Below are positions 7,948-15,916 of a stretch of 64,000 nucleotides of DNA, piece by piece. Under the pieces are notes generated by a model. The model was not told the DNA's origin. It searched no databases and saw nothing but the letters and a program-made list of their open reading frames with translations. The DNA comes from Streptomyces gelaticus. GTDB taxonomy: Bacteria > Actinomycetota > Actinomycetes > Streptomycetales > Streptomycetaceae. The translations under genes and the position numbers were made by a program. The first letter of the stretch is position 1, and every line of letters starts with the position of its first letter. The stretch covers positions 144,337 to 208,336 of the forward strand of contig NZ_BMTF01000010.1 in assembly GCF_014649535.1 (NCBI RefSeq), in the 5' to 3' direction.

Positions 7948-9288
7948 GTGTCGACCGAGCCCGCCGCAGCACCCGCGGCGGCAGTGAACCCCTTCGCACT
8001 GATCCGTACCCGCGGTTACGCCGCGCTCCTCGTGATGGCGGCGGCTCTCGGAGTCCCGGTCTCGGCGGTGGCCTTCGGATTCCTCGCGCTCGTCCATGCC
8101 CTCCAGTCGCTCACGTACCACGATCTGCCCCGGGCACTCGGTTTCGCGGGTACGCCGTCCTGGTGGCCTGTGCCGCTGCTCGCCGTCGCGGGCCTGCTGG
8201 TCGGGCTGACCGTCCGCCACCTGCCGGGGAAGGGCGGTCACCGGCCCGCCGACGGGATGGTGAGCGCCAGGGCGCCGTCGGCGGTGGAACTGCCCGGCGT
8301 CGTGCTGGCGGCACTCGCCTCGCTGGGCCTCGGGGCGGTGCTCGGGCCCGAGGCGCCGCTCATCGCGCTCGGCGGCGGACTGGCCGTGTTCGCGGCGCGC
8401 CTGGTCAGGCCCGGTATCAAGCCCGGCACGAGTGCCGTGATGGGGGCAGCGGGAAGCTTCGCCGCCATCAGCGCACTGCTGGGGTCGCCGCTCCTGGGGG
8501 CCTTTCTCCTGATGGAAACCTCTGGGCTGGCCGGGATGACGCTCGGGATGGTCCTGCTCCCGGGGCTGCTGGCGTCCGGCGTCGGCGCGCTCATCTTCAC
8601 CGGACTCGGCTCGTGGACCGGGCTCGGTACGTACTCCCTGGCACTCCACCATGTGCCCCGGGCCACGGTGCCCGACCTCGCGCACTTCGGCTGGGCGCTC
8701 GTCGTGGGCCTGGCCGCGGCCTTCGTCGGCACGGGCATTCAGCGGTTCGCCCTGTCCCTCCAGGCGCGGGTGGAGCGGCGGACGGTGCCGGCCACGGCGG
8801 CGATGGGCCTGGTCGTCGGCGTGGCAGCCCTGGTGTACACGGAGAGCACCGGGCGGGACGCGTCCGGGGTGCTGTACTCCGGGCAGAACGCCCTGGACCC
8901 GCTGCTGTCCCGGAGCGCCGGATACTCGGTGGCCACGCTTCTGGTGCTGCTCGCCTGCAAGGCGGTGGCGTACTGCGCGTCCTTGAGCGCCTTCCGGGGA
9001 GGCCCGGTCTTCCCGGCGATGTTCGTGGGAGCAGCGGGCGGTATCGCCCTGTCCCATCTCCCGGGACTGAACCTCACGTCGGGCTTCGCGATGGGTATCG
9101 GCGCCATGTGCGTGGCGATGCTCAAGCTCCCGATGACGTCGGTGCTGCTGGCCACACTGCTGCTGGGGTCCGAGGGCCTCACCGTCATGCCGCTCGTGAT
9201 CGTCTCGGTGGTGGTCGCCTACGTCGTCACGCTCCGGCTCGCCCCGTCGCCCGCCGCCAACGGGCCGGATCGAGGAGGACGGGCCTGA
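7948..9288 (+). CDS. ClC-family chloride channel / antiporter
   Basis: The 446-residue protein is almost entirely hydrophobic helices. It carries ClC signatures: GPEAPLIALGGG, where Glu135 sits at the position of the gating glutamate of the GREGP motif, and FRGGPVFPAMFVGAAGG in the second half. The C-terminal LKLPMTSVLLATLLLGSEGL is also typical. The usual N-terminal GSGIP serine motif is not obvious, so ion specificity could differ from classic Cl-/H+ exchangers. No CBS domains follow. GTG 7948 has GAGGAG 9 bases upstream. It is the last gene of a forward ion-related block and converges on the DUF7144 gene. Confidence 0.85.
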   Translation: MSTEPAAAPAAAVNPFALIRTRGYAALLVMAAALGVPVSAVAFGFLALVHALQSLTYHDLPRALGFAGTPSWWPVPLLAVAGLLVGLTVRHLPGKGGHRPADGMVSARAPSAVELPGVVLAALASLGLGAVLGPEAPLIALGGGLAVFAARLVRPGIKPGTSAVMGAAGSFAAISALLGSPLLGAFLLMETSGLAGMTLGMVLLPGLLASGVGALIFTGLGSWTGLGTYSLALHHVPRATVPDLAHFGWALVVGLAAAFVGTGIQRFALSLQARVERRTVPATAAMGLVVGVAALVYTESTGRDASGVLYSGQNALDPLLSRSAGYSVATLLVLLACKAVAYCASLSAFRGGPVFPAMFVGAAGGIALSHLPGLNLTSGFAMGIGAMCVAMLKLPMTSVLLATLLLGSEGLTVMPLVIVSVVVAYVVTLRLAPSPAANGPDRGGRA

Positions 9289-9297
9289 GCCAGGATG

Positions 9298-9735
9298 TCA
9301 GACCTTCGCCTCCGGCTGCGGATTCGCGCACAGCGCCCAGATGATGAAGACGTTGATGGCGATGAGCACGACGGACCAGAGCGGATAGTAGGGCAGCCAG
9401 AGGAAGTTGGCCAGCGCACCCAGACCCGCGAGCACGATGCCCACCACACGGGCCCATGCGGCTCCGGTGAGCAGCGCGCAACCGGAGAGAACGATGACGA
9501 TGCCGAGAATGAGGTGGATCCAGCCCCAGCCGGTGAGGTTGAAGCGGAACACATAGTCGCGCGTGGCGATGAACACGCTGCTCTTGGTGATGGCGGCGAT
9601 CCCCTCGAAGATCGCCATCGCTCCACCGAAGATCATCAGCACCGCCGCGAAGGCGGTCCAGCCGATCCGGAAGGGGTGGTTCGCGCTCGGGGCGGCGCTG
9701 GGCGCCACGCTCGGTCCGTTGGCGGTACTGGCCAT
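9298..9735 (-). CDS. DUF7144-type four-helix membrane protein
   Basis: This 145-residue protein has a low-complexity N-terminus (about 20 residues) and four hydrophobic helices. Examples are AFAAVLMIFGGAMAIFEGIA, WIHLILGIVIVLSGCALLTG, VVGIVLAGLGALANFLWLPY and WSVVLIAINVFIIWALCA. The FEGIAAITKSSVFIATRDYV and FNLTGWGWIHLILG stretches are characteristic of a widespread actinobacterial membrane family (DUF7144). The ATG at 9735 has GAGGAG upstream. The gene converges on the ClC gene, with 9 bases between stops. Function is unknown. Confidence 0.8.
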   Translation of the reverse strand: MASTANGPSVAPSAAPSANHPFRIGWTAFAAVLMIFGGAMAIFEGIAAITKSSVFIATRDYVFRFNLTGWGWIHLILGIVIVLSGCALLTGAAWARVVGIVLAGLGALANFLWLPYYPLWSVVLIAINVFIIWALCANPQPEAKV

Positions 9736-9849
9736 TGCGGTCTCCTCGGGTAGCAGAGCAACCCCGTGGGCCGAATGACCACCGGGGCCTCCCCGACCCA
9801 GCGTGTCACGTCGGCGCCGGGTCGGCAGAACGACCGTTTCCGAGGCCGC

Positions 9850-10026
9850 CGCCATGACACGACCCGTCTGCAGCTCCTGGAGGGGACGGTCGAGATCACC
9901 GTCGACGGCACGGTACACACGGTGCGCGACGGCGACTGCCTTCGCTTCCGGCCGCGCGGCCCCTCGCACTTCCACTGCCCGGGGCCGGAGCAGGTCCGCC
10001 ATGCCCTGTGGATCGTTCTGCCGTGA
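9850..10026 (+). pseudogene. Remnant of a cupin domain (probably from a cupin-containing HTH regulator)
   Basis: The frame reads LQLLEGTVEITVDGTVHTVR, then DGDCLRFRPRGPSHFHCPGP, ending ALWIVLP and a stop at 10026. This is the beta-barrel end of a cupin, as found in XRE-family regulators that carry a cupin C-terminus. Nothing upstream in any frame encodes the helix-turn-helix half. Upstream bases belong to the divergent DUF7144 promoter. I read it as a 5'-deleted gene. An acetyltransferase remnant follows directly, a pairing often seen with intact genes. Confidence 0.55.
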
Positions 10027-10092
10027 CGGCCGCGAGGACCGGGAAAACCGAGACGGCCAAGCAGACCGTGGAGGACGTGGAAGGCTCCGCGC

Positions 10093-10299
10093 ATGACCGG
10101 GACCATCTCTCCCGGCGGCCCCGAACTGGTCACCGGTGCCGATGAGTTGGCTGCGCTGCTGGTGGAGACCGTGAACGGCGGGTCGTCGGTGGGCTTCCTC
10201 GCGTCCTCGCGCCGCTGGACCGTGAAACGGCCGCCGCCTGGTGCCGGAAGAGGGCCGGGCGGTCGAGGCCGCGCCGATCTCCTGGGCGAGGCACAGTAG
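10093..10299 (+). pseudogene. Remnant of a GNAT-type acetyltransferase (N-terminus only)
   Basis: ATG 10093 opens a frame reading ELVTGADELAALLVETVNGG then SSVGFLA. That closely resembles the start of many GNAT acetyltransferases, where the next element would be the beta-alpha core with the acetyl-CoA loop. Instead the sequence degenerates (SSRRWTVKRPPPGAGRGPGG) and stops at 10299, and no acetyl-CoA loop is found in the other frames. The remnant sits between the cupin remnant and the glutathione peroxidase gene. I infer a decayed two-gene unit. Confidence 0.5.
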
Positions 10300-10481
10300 T
10301 TCGGCGCCCGGCGCAAACCGTACGCGGGTCACCCATCGGGGTCATGCCGTGTTCGACACGGTGACGGCACTCCCGCAGGTCGGTGGCGCGTACGGGCTCC
10401 GGGTGGCCGGCGACCGGCTTCGTACGGACCGGCTCAGGGCGTGACAATGGCCGCGGAAGTCACATCTACCAGGAGACCCTC

Positions 10482-10970
10482 ATGACGCTGCACGACATCC
10501 CCCTGCGCACCCTCACCGGCGAACCCACCTCCCTGGCCGACTACAGCGGCAAGGTGGTCCTGTTGGTGAATGTCGCGTCCAAGTGCGGGCTCACCCCGCA
10601 GTACGCGGGCCTGGTGAAGCTCCAGAACGAGTACGCGGACCGCGGCTTCACCGTACTCGGCGTGCCGTGCAACCAGTTCGCCGGTCAGGAGCCGGGGACC
10701 GCGGAGGAGATCCAGACCTTCTGCTCGACGACATACGGTGTCAGTTTCCCTCTGCTGGAGAAGACCGATGTGAACGGCGAAGGGCGCCACCCGCTCTACG
10801 CCGAGCTGGCTCAGCTGGCGGACGCGGACGGCGAGGCCGGAGACGTCCAGTGGAACTTCGAGAAGTTCCTCATCTCCCCGGCGGGCGAACCGGTCGCGCG
10901 CCTGCGCCCGCGCGTCGAGCCGGAGGCGCCCGAGCTCATCGCGGCCATCGAGGCCCGCCTGACGGCCTGA
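10482..10970 (+). CDS. Glutathione peroxidase (Cys type)
   Basis: The 162-residue protein is a thioredoxin-fold glutathione peroxidase homologue that reduces hydroperoxides. In bacteria of this type thioredoxin or mycothiol is the more likely electron donor than glutathione. VLLVNVASKCGLTPQY holds the peroxidatic Cys35. GVPCNQFAGQEPG carries the conserved Gln, and QWNFEKFLI the conserved Trp-Asn-Phe. The ATG at 10482 follows AGGAG at 8 bases. Length is normal (about 160). It stands alone between the decayed pair and the acyl-CoA dehydrogenase, with which it converges. Confidence 0.92.
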   Translation: MTLHDIPLRTLTGEPTSLADYSGKVVLLVNVASKCGLTPQYAGLVKLQNEYADRGFTVLGVPCNQFAGQEPGTAEEIQTFCSTTYGVSFPLLEKTDVNGEGRHPLYAELAQLADADGEAGDVQWNFEKFLISPAGEPVARLRPRVEPEAPELIAAIEARLTA

Positions 10971-11047
10971 CGTGCCGCTTCCCCGGTCGCTGTGCGGTCC
11001 GGAATCCGGACCGCACAGCGACCGGGGAGAACCCCGGCGGGACGGTC

Positions 11048-12274
11048 TCAGCGGATCGGCATGCCCGAGAGGGTGCGGGCGATGACCAGGCGCTGGATCT
11101 CGCTCGTGCCCTCGAAGATCGTGTAGATGGCCGCGTCCCGGTGCATCCGCTCCACCGGGTACTCACGCGTGAAGCCGTTGCCGCCGAGGATCTGGACGGC
11201 CTGGGCGGTCACCTTCTTCGCCGTCTCGCTCGCGTACAGCTTGGACATGGAGCCCTCGGCGGAGGTGAACGGCTTGCCGGTGGTCGCCATCCACGAGGCG
11301 CGCCAGACCAGCAGCCGGGCCGCGTCGATCTGCGTGCGCATGTCTGCGAGCTGGAAGGCGATGCCCTGGTTGTCGATGATCGGACGGCCGAACTGGGTGC
11401 GGGTCTTCGCGTAGTCCAGCGCCACCTCGTACGCCGCACGGGCGGTGCCGACCGCCATGGCGCCGACTGCGGGGCGGGACGCCTCGAAGGTGGCCATCGC
11501 GGCGTTCTTCACCCGCTCGCCACCGGAGGCGGCGCGCTCGTGGGCCCGCGCCAGGCGCTGGTCGAGCTTCTCCTTGCCCCCGAGCAGGCAATGGCCGGGC
11601 ACCCGGACGTCCTCCAGGACGACCTCGGCGGTGTGCGAGGCACGGATGCCGTGCTTCTTGAACTTCTGGCCCTGGGAGAGGCCGGGGGTGTCCGGCGGCA
11701 CGATGAACGAGGCGTGCCCCTTGGAACCCAGCTCCGGGTCGACCACGGCGACGACGACATGGACGTTGGCGATGCCACCGTTGGTCGCCCAGGTCTTGGT
11801 GCCGTTCAGCACCCATTCGTCCTTGGCCTGGTCGTACACCGCGCGGGTGCGCATCGAGGCGACGTCGGAACCCGCGTCCGGCTCGGAGGAACAGAAGGCG
11901 GCGACCTTCACGTCGTCGGCGTCGCCGTACATCTGCGGGATCCAGGTCCCGATCTGCTCCTCGGTACCGTTGGCAAGGACGCCCACGGCCGCCAGGCCCG
12001 TACCGACGATGGACAGGGCGATGCCCGCGTCCCCCCAGAAGAGCTCCTCCATCGCCATCGGGATGCCGAGCCCCGTCGGGTCGAAGAACTGCTGGGCGTA
12101 GAAGTCGAGGGAGTAGATGCCCACCTTCGCCGCTTCCTGGATGACGGGCCAGGGCGTTTCCTCACGCTCGTCCCACTCCGAGGCCGCCGGCCTGATCACA
12201 TGCGCGGCGAAGCCGTGAAGCCAGTCACGGACCTGCTTCTGGTCATCGTTGAGTTCGAGCGTGAACTCCGCCAT
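11048..12274 (-). CDS. Acyl-CoA dehydrogenase
   Basis: This 408-residue flavoprotein catalyses alpha-beta dehydrogenation of an acyl-CoA thioester with FAD. It shows the usual three domains: an N-terminal helical domain, a middle beta domain with KTWATNGGIANVHVVVAVVD, and a C-terminal helical domain with YAKTRTQFGRPIIDNQGIAF. Near the end, QILGGNGFTREYPVERMHRD and IYTIFEGTSEIQRLVIAR mark the family; the Glu of FEGTSE is at the usual active-site loop. ATG 12274 has GGAGGGG just upstream. It is divergent from the TetR gene across an inverted repeat, which suggests control by that regulator. The physiological substrate is unknown. Confidence 0.93.
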   Translation of the reverse strand: MAEFTLELNDDQKQVRDWLHGFAAHVIRPAASEWDEREETPWPVIQEAAKVGIYSLDFYAQQFFDPTGLGIPMAMEELFWGDAGIALSIVGTGLAAVGVLANGTEEQIGTWIPQMYGDADDVKVAAFCSSEPDAGSDVASMRTRAVYDQAKDEWVLNGTKTWATNGGIANVHVVVAVVDPELGSKGHASFIVPPDTPGLSQGQKFKKHGIRASHTAEVVLEDVRVPGHCLLGGKEKLDQRLARAHERAASGGERVKNAAMATFEASRPAVGAMAVGTARAAYEVALDYAKTRTQFGRPIIDNQGIAFQLADMRTQIDAARLLVWRASWMATTGKPFTSAEGSMSKLYASETAKKVTAQAVQILGGNGFTREYPVERMHRDAAIYTIFEGTSEIQRLVIARTLSGMPIR

Positions 12275-12312
12275 GTTCCCCTCCACGTACTGCCTTGAAA
12301 AACCACTCGTTA

Positions 12313-12343
12313 CTTGCGGTAACCGCAGTCTGTTACCGGCAAG
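12313..12343. promoter_or_regulatory. Inverted-repeat operator between acyl-CoA dehydrogenase and tetR
   Basis: CTTGCGGTAAC at 12313-12323 and GTTACCGGCAAG at 12332-12343 form a near-perfect inverted repeat, one base longer on the right, around an 8-base centre. Flanking TA and TA extend the symmetry. It lies 39 bases upstream of the acyl-CoA dehydrogenase start and 104 bases upstream of the TetR start. A TTAC...GTAA-type palindrome is typical for TetR regulators of lipid genes. I infer it is the binding site of the adjacent TetR protein. Confidence 0.6.
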
Positions 12344-12447
12344 TAGCCTCTGTCAACCGCCCCGGCTCCCCTCCGCACGGTGCTGAGCAGGGTGTTACGT
12401 TGCGCAGGCAGGACGCATTTGCACGGCCAGGGGCGGGGAGAGGCGAC

Positions 12448-13098
12448 ATGGAGAGCACACGACAGGCAGAGCGCCAGCGGACAGCGGCCGAGAGCCGCCG
12501 CCGCGAGCTGCTCGAAGCCGCCGACCGCGTGGTGCTCAGGGACGGCCCGAAGGCCTCGATGAACGCCATCGCGGCCGAGGCCGGCATCACCAAACCCATT
12601 CTCTACCGGCACTTCGGCGACAAGGGCGGCCTCTACCGCGCCCTCGCCAAGCGTCACACCGACGCCCTGCTGATCGCGCTGCGGGCGGCGCTCGACGCCC
12701 CCGCCGAGCGCCGCAGGCGCGTCGAGTCGACTCTCGACACCTATCTCGCGGCGATCGAGGCCCGCCCACAGGTCTACCGTTTCCTGATGCACCCGGCCGA
12801 CGACGCGACGCCCGCCACGGAGCAGGGCTTCGACGTCGGACGGCACTCGGCGCCGTTGCTGCGCCGGCTCGGCGAGGAACTCGCCCTGGTGATCGCCGAG
12901 CGGGTTGACCTGGGCCAGGACAGCGAGGCCATGGCGCGCATCTGGGGCCATGGCATCGTCGGCATGATGCATGCGGCGGGCGACTGGTGGCTGGGCGAAC
13001 GCCCCTGCTCCCGCGAGCAGTTGGTGAGCAGCCTGGCCGATCTGCTGTGGGGCCGGCTGTCCGCCGCGGGCGACCGGCCGGGCGGCCCCGGATTCTGA
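12448..13098 (+). CDS. TetR-family transcriptional regulator
   Basis: The 216-residue protein has a TetR helix-turn-helix at about residues 17-65: RRRELLEAADRVVLRDGPKA, then IAAEAGITKPILYRHFGDKG. A helical ligand-binding domain follows. ATG 12448 is preceded by GGGGAGAGG. The gene is divergent from an acyl-CoA dehydrogenase and an inverted repeat lies between them, so autoregulation and repression of the dehydrogenase are likely. By analogy with similar pairs the ligand may be an acyl-CoA; that is inference. Confidence 0.9.
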   Translation: MESTRQAERQRTAAESRRRELLEAADRVVLRDGPKASMNAIAAEAGITKPILYRHFGDKGGLYRALAKRHTDALLIALRAALDAPAERRRRVESTLDTYLAAIEARPQVYRFLMHPADDATPATEQGFDVGRHSAPLLRRLGEELALVIAERVDLGQDSEAMARIWGHGIVGMMHAAGDWWLGERPCSREQLVSSLADLLWGRLSAAGDRPGGPGF

Positions 13099-13111
13099 GG
13101 CCCTGACGCGG

Positions 13112-13678
13112 TCAGCCGGTGCGCGCCCAGGGCGCCCGGCGGGCCGCACGCAGCGCCCTCCTGCGGCGCAGCCCGGTCAACCGGTCCGTGTAGACCTCGC
13201 CTTCGAGATGGTCGCACTCGTGCTGGAGGCAACGCGCGAAGAATCCGGTACCGGTGACGCGGACCGGCTCGCCGTCGACGGTGACGCCCTCGACGACGGC
13301 CCGGTCGAACCGCGGGGTGGCCGCTTCGAGGCCGGGCAGCGAGAGACAGCCCTCCGGGCCGCGCACGGTGATGCCGTCGGCCTCGACGAGCCGCGGGTTG
13401 ACGAGATGCCCGAGGTGCCGGACGTCGTCGTCGTCCGGGCAGTCATGGACGAACACCCGCAGCGGAACGCCGATCTGGTTGGCCGCGAGGCCGACGCCCT
13501 CGGCCGCGTACATCGTGGCGTACATGTCCTCGACGAGACGGGCGAGCGAGGGGCCGAAGTCCGTGACGGGCTCACAGGTCCCGTGCAGCACCGGATCACC
13601 GAGCAGGCTCATGGCACGAATCAGTCCGGAACTGCCGGGGATCGGGCGGTTTCGCATGGCCGCAATCGTACGTTCCAC
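13112..13678 (-). CDS. def: Peptide deformylase
   Basis: The 188-residue enzyme removes the formyl group from the N-terminal methionine of new proteins and uses a bound metal. All three motifs are present: GVGLAANQIG (motif 1), EGCLSLPG (motif 2, with the metal-binding Cys) and QHECDHLEG (motif 3, HExxDH). A short arginine-rich tail follows. I chose GTG 13678 because GGAGG lies just upstream; the in-frame ATG at 13657 has no ribosome site. The gene is convergent with tetR (13 bases) and divergent from murT. It is one of possibly several deformylases in such genomes. Confidence 0.9.
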   Translation of the reverse strand: MERTIAAMRNRPIPGSSGLIRAMSLLGDPVLHGTCEPVTDFGPSLARLVEDMYATMYAAEGVGLAANQIGVPLRVFVHDCPDDDDVRHLGHLVNPRLVEADGITVRGPEGCLSLPGLEAATPRFDRAVVEGVTVDGEPVRVTGTGFFARCLQHECDHLEGEVYTDRLTGLRRRRALRAARRAPWARTG

Positions 13679-13732
13679 GTGACCTCCACCTTCCCGGTGG
13701 TGCCAGGGTGCGGTCGCCGCGCCGGACATCGA

Positions 13733-13738
13733 TAGGCT
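13733..13738 (+). promoter_or_regulatory. Candidate -10 box for murT
   Basis: TAGGCT matches the TAGNNT form of vegetative -10 boxes in Streptomyces. It lies 34 bases upstream of the murT start, leaving room for a short leader with AAGGAGG. No clear -35 is seen at the expected spacing. Confidence 0.4.
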
Positions 13739-13771
13739 GGGCGCGGACCGATGCAAGGAGGATCTAGGACG

Positions 13772-15010
13772 ATGGCAGGCAACACGGAGCCGCTGTCGCC
13801 ACGGGCCAAGCTGGCCGTGACGGCGGGAAAGGCCGCGGCGGCGGTGTCACGCGCCGCCGGGCGCGGCAGCGGATCGGTGATCGGCGGCCGGGTGGCGCTC
13901 AAGCTCGACCCCGACCTGCTGGGGCGGCTGGCGCAGCACCTGGACGTGATCCTCGTGTCGGCGACGAACGGCAAGACGACGACCACCCGGCTGATCGCCG
14001 AGGCACTGCGGGCCGCGGGCCCGGTCGTGTCGAACGCACTCGGCGCCAACATGCCGGCGGGCATCACCTCGGCGCTGGCGGGCGGCTCGGACGCGCAGTA
14101 CGGCGTGATCGAGGTCGACGAGAAGTACCTCGCGGGAGTGGCACGCGACACGACGCCGAAGGTGATCGCGCTGCTCAACCTCTCCCGCGACCAGCTGGAC
14201 CGCGCGGCGGAGACCCGGATGCTGGCGGAGAAGTGGCGTGAGGGGCTGTCCGGCTCGAAGGCCGTGATCGTCGCGAACGCCGACGACCCGCTGATCGTCT
14301 GGGCGGCGTCCTCCTCCCCCAATGTGGTGTGGGTCGCGGCGGGACAGGCGTGGAAGGACGACGCCTGGTCCTGCCCCTCCTGCGGCGGTGTGATGCAGCG
14401 CCCCGGCGACGACTGGTTCTGCGGCGAGTGCGGATTCCGCAGGCCCGCGCCCAGCTGGGTCCTGCACGGCGACTACGTCCTGGACCCGCACGGTTCGGCC
14501 TGGCCGATCCACCTCCAGCTGCCCGGCCGCGCCAACAAGGCCAACGCCACCAGCTCCGCCGCCGTGGCCGCCGTCTTCGGTGTGCCGCCGCAGGTCGCGC
14601 TGGAGCGGATGTACCAGGTGCAGGCCGTCGCCGGCCGCTACGACGTGGTGTCCTTCCTCGGCCGCGAGCTGCGGCTGCTGCTCGCGAAGAACCCGGCGGG
14701 CTGGCTCGAAACGTTCTCCCTGATCGACCCGCCGCCCACGCCGGTGATCCTCTCCGTCAACGCCCGCGGCGCGGACGGCACGGACACCTCCTGGCTGTGG
14801 GACGTGGACTACACCCAGCTCGCCGGTCACCCGATCTTCGTGCTCGGCGACCGCAAGCTGGACCTGGCGGTCCGCCTCGAAGTGGCCGGTCTCGACTTCC
14901 GGGTCTGCGAGAACCTCGACGAGGCCGTGCAGCAGGCCCCGCCGGGCCGTATCGAGGTCATCGCCAACTACACCGCCTTCCAGGATCTGCGCCGTCGTGT
15001 CGGCAACTGA
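13772..15010 (+). CDS. murT: Lipid II isoglutaminyl synthase, MurT subunit (Mur ligase family)
   Basis: This 412-residue Mur-ligase homologue works with GatD to amidate the D-glutamate of lipid II, using ATP and glutamine-derived ammonia at the inner membrane. It has the ATP loop ATNGKTTTT at about residues 63-71 and the central ligase domain. A four-cysteine zinc ribbon near residues 200-220 (CPSCGG and CGECGF) is typical of MurT. The C-terminal domain (DUF1727) contains YDVVSFLGRELRLLLAKNPA. ATG 13772 has AAGGAGG upstream. GatD follows after 34 bases, forming the usual murT-gatD operon. Confidence 0.95.
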   Translation: MAGNTEPLSPRAKLAVTAGKAAAAVSRAAGRGSGSVIGGRVALKLDPDLLGRLAQHLDVILVSATNGKTTTTRLIAEALRAAGPVVSNALGANMPAGITSALAGGSDAQYGVIEVDEKYLAGVARDTTPKVIALLNLSRDQLDRAAETRMLAEKWREGLSGSKAVIVANADDPLIVWAASSSPNVVWVAAGQAWKDDAWSCPSCGGVMQRPGDDWFCGECGFRRPAPSWVLHGDYVLDPHGSAWPIHLQLPGRANKANATSSAAVAAVFGVPPQVALERMYQVQAVAGRYDVVSFLGRELRLLLAKNPAGWLETFSLIDPPPTPVILSVNARGADGTDTSWLWDVDYTQLAGHPIFVLGDRKLDLAVRLEVAGLDFRVCENLDEAVQQAPPGRIEVIANYTAFQDLRRRVGN

Positions 15011-15044
15011 CCCCGGCCCCGGCCACCTCCGGAGAGGACGAAGC

Positions 15045-15773
15045 ATGAGCAACAACGGTCTGCGTCTGGTCTGGGTCTACCCCGACCTCCTCAGCACCTA
15101 CGGCGACCAGGGCAACGCGCTGGTGGTGGAGCGCCGGGCCCGGCAGCGCGGTCTCGACGTGCAGCGCGTCGACGTGCGCAGCGACCAGCCGGTCCCGACG
15201 TCCGGCGACATCTATCTGATCGGCGGCGGTGAGGACCGGCCGCAGCGGCTCGCCGCGGAGCGGCTGCGCCGCGACGGCGGACTCAGCCGGGCCGCGTCGA
15301 ACGGCGCGATCATCTTCTCGGTCTGTGCCGGCTACCAGATCCTCGGCCACGAGTTCATCAACGACCTCGGTGAGCGCGAGCCCGGCCTCGGCCTGCTCGA
15401 CGTGGTCTCCACCCGCGGCGAGGGGGCCCGGTGCGTCGGTGACGTACTGGCCGACATCGACCCGCGGCTCGGCCTGCCGCCGCTGACCGGTTTCGAGAAC
15501 CACCAGGGCGTCACGCATCTCGGCCCGACGGCACGGCCGTTCGCCCGGGTGCAGCTCGGCCGGGGCAACGGCACCGGCGACGGCACCGAGGGCGCGTACA
15601 ACGACACCGTCTTCGGTACGTACATGCACGGCCCCGTGATGGCGCGCAACCCGCAGATCGCGGACCTGCTGCTGAAGCTGGCCCTCGATGTGAACGCGCT
15701 GCCGCCGACGGACGACCGCTGGTACGAGGCGCTGCGCGCGGAGCGCATCGCGTCGGCCACACAGCCTGCCTGA
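15045..15773 (+). CDS. gatD: Lipid II isoglutaminyl synthase, glutaminase subunit GatD
   Basis: The 242-residue class I glutamine amidotransferase domain releases ammonia for MurT. The nucleophile is Cys94 in FSVCAGYQILG. The partner histidine is His195 in GTYMHGPVM. Family landmarks include YPDLLSTYGDQGNALVVERR at the N-terminus and LIGGGEDRPQ. Length is normal for GatD. The start at ATG 15045 follows GGAGAGG, and the gene lies directly behind murT. The pair affects cell-wall cross-linking and sensitivity to wall-active agents, as known from staphylococci and mycobacteria. Confidence 0.95.
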   Translation: MSNNGLRLVWVYPDLLSTYGDQGNALVVERRARQRGLDVQRVDVRSDQPVPTSGDIYLIGGGEDRPQRLAAERLRRDGGLSRAASNGAIIFSVCAGYQILGHEFINDLGEREPGLGLLDVVSTRGEGARCVGDVLADIDPRLGLPPLTGFENHQGVTHLGPTARPFARVQLGRGNGTGDGTEGAYNDTVFGTYMHGPVMARNPQIADLLLKLALDVNALPPTDDRWYEALRAERIASATQPA

Positions 15774-15822
15774 TGAGGCGTATTTCGCTCGTCTGAGCGG
15801 AGTCCAGCAGGCGGACGCCCGG

Positions 15823-15852
15823 TTCGGTCCCGCCACCCTGCGCCGGTAGGGT
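15823..15852 (+). promoter_or_regulatory. Candidate vegetative promoter of pfkA
   Basis: TTCGGT (15823-15828) and TAGGGT (15847-15852) are separated by 18 bases and lie 64 bases upstream of the pfkA start. The -10 fits the Streptomyces HrdB pattern well; the -35 is weak. Confidence 0.4.
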
Positions 15853-15916
15853 GGCCGGGATCCAACCGGACGACGTGGTCCGGTCGTCGGCCCACGTTGC
15901 AAAGGTTTCCCGGGCA

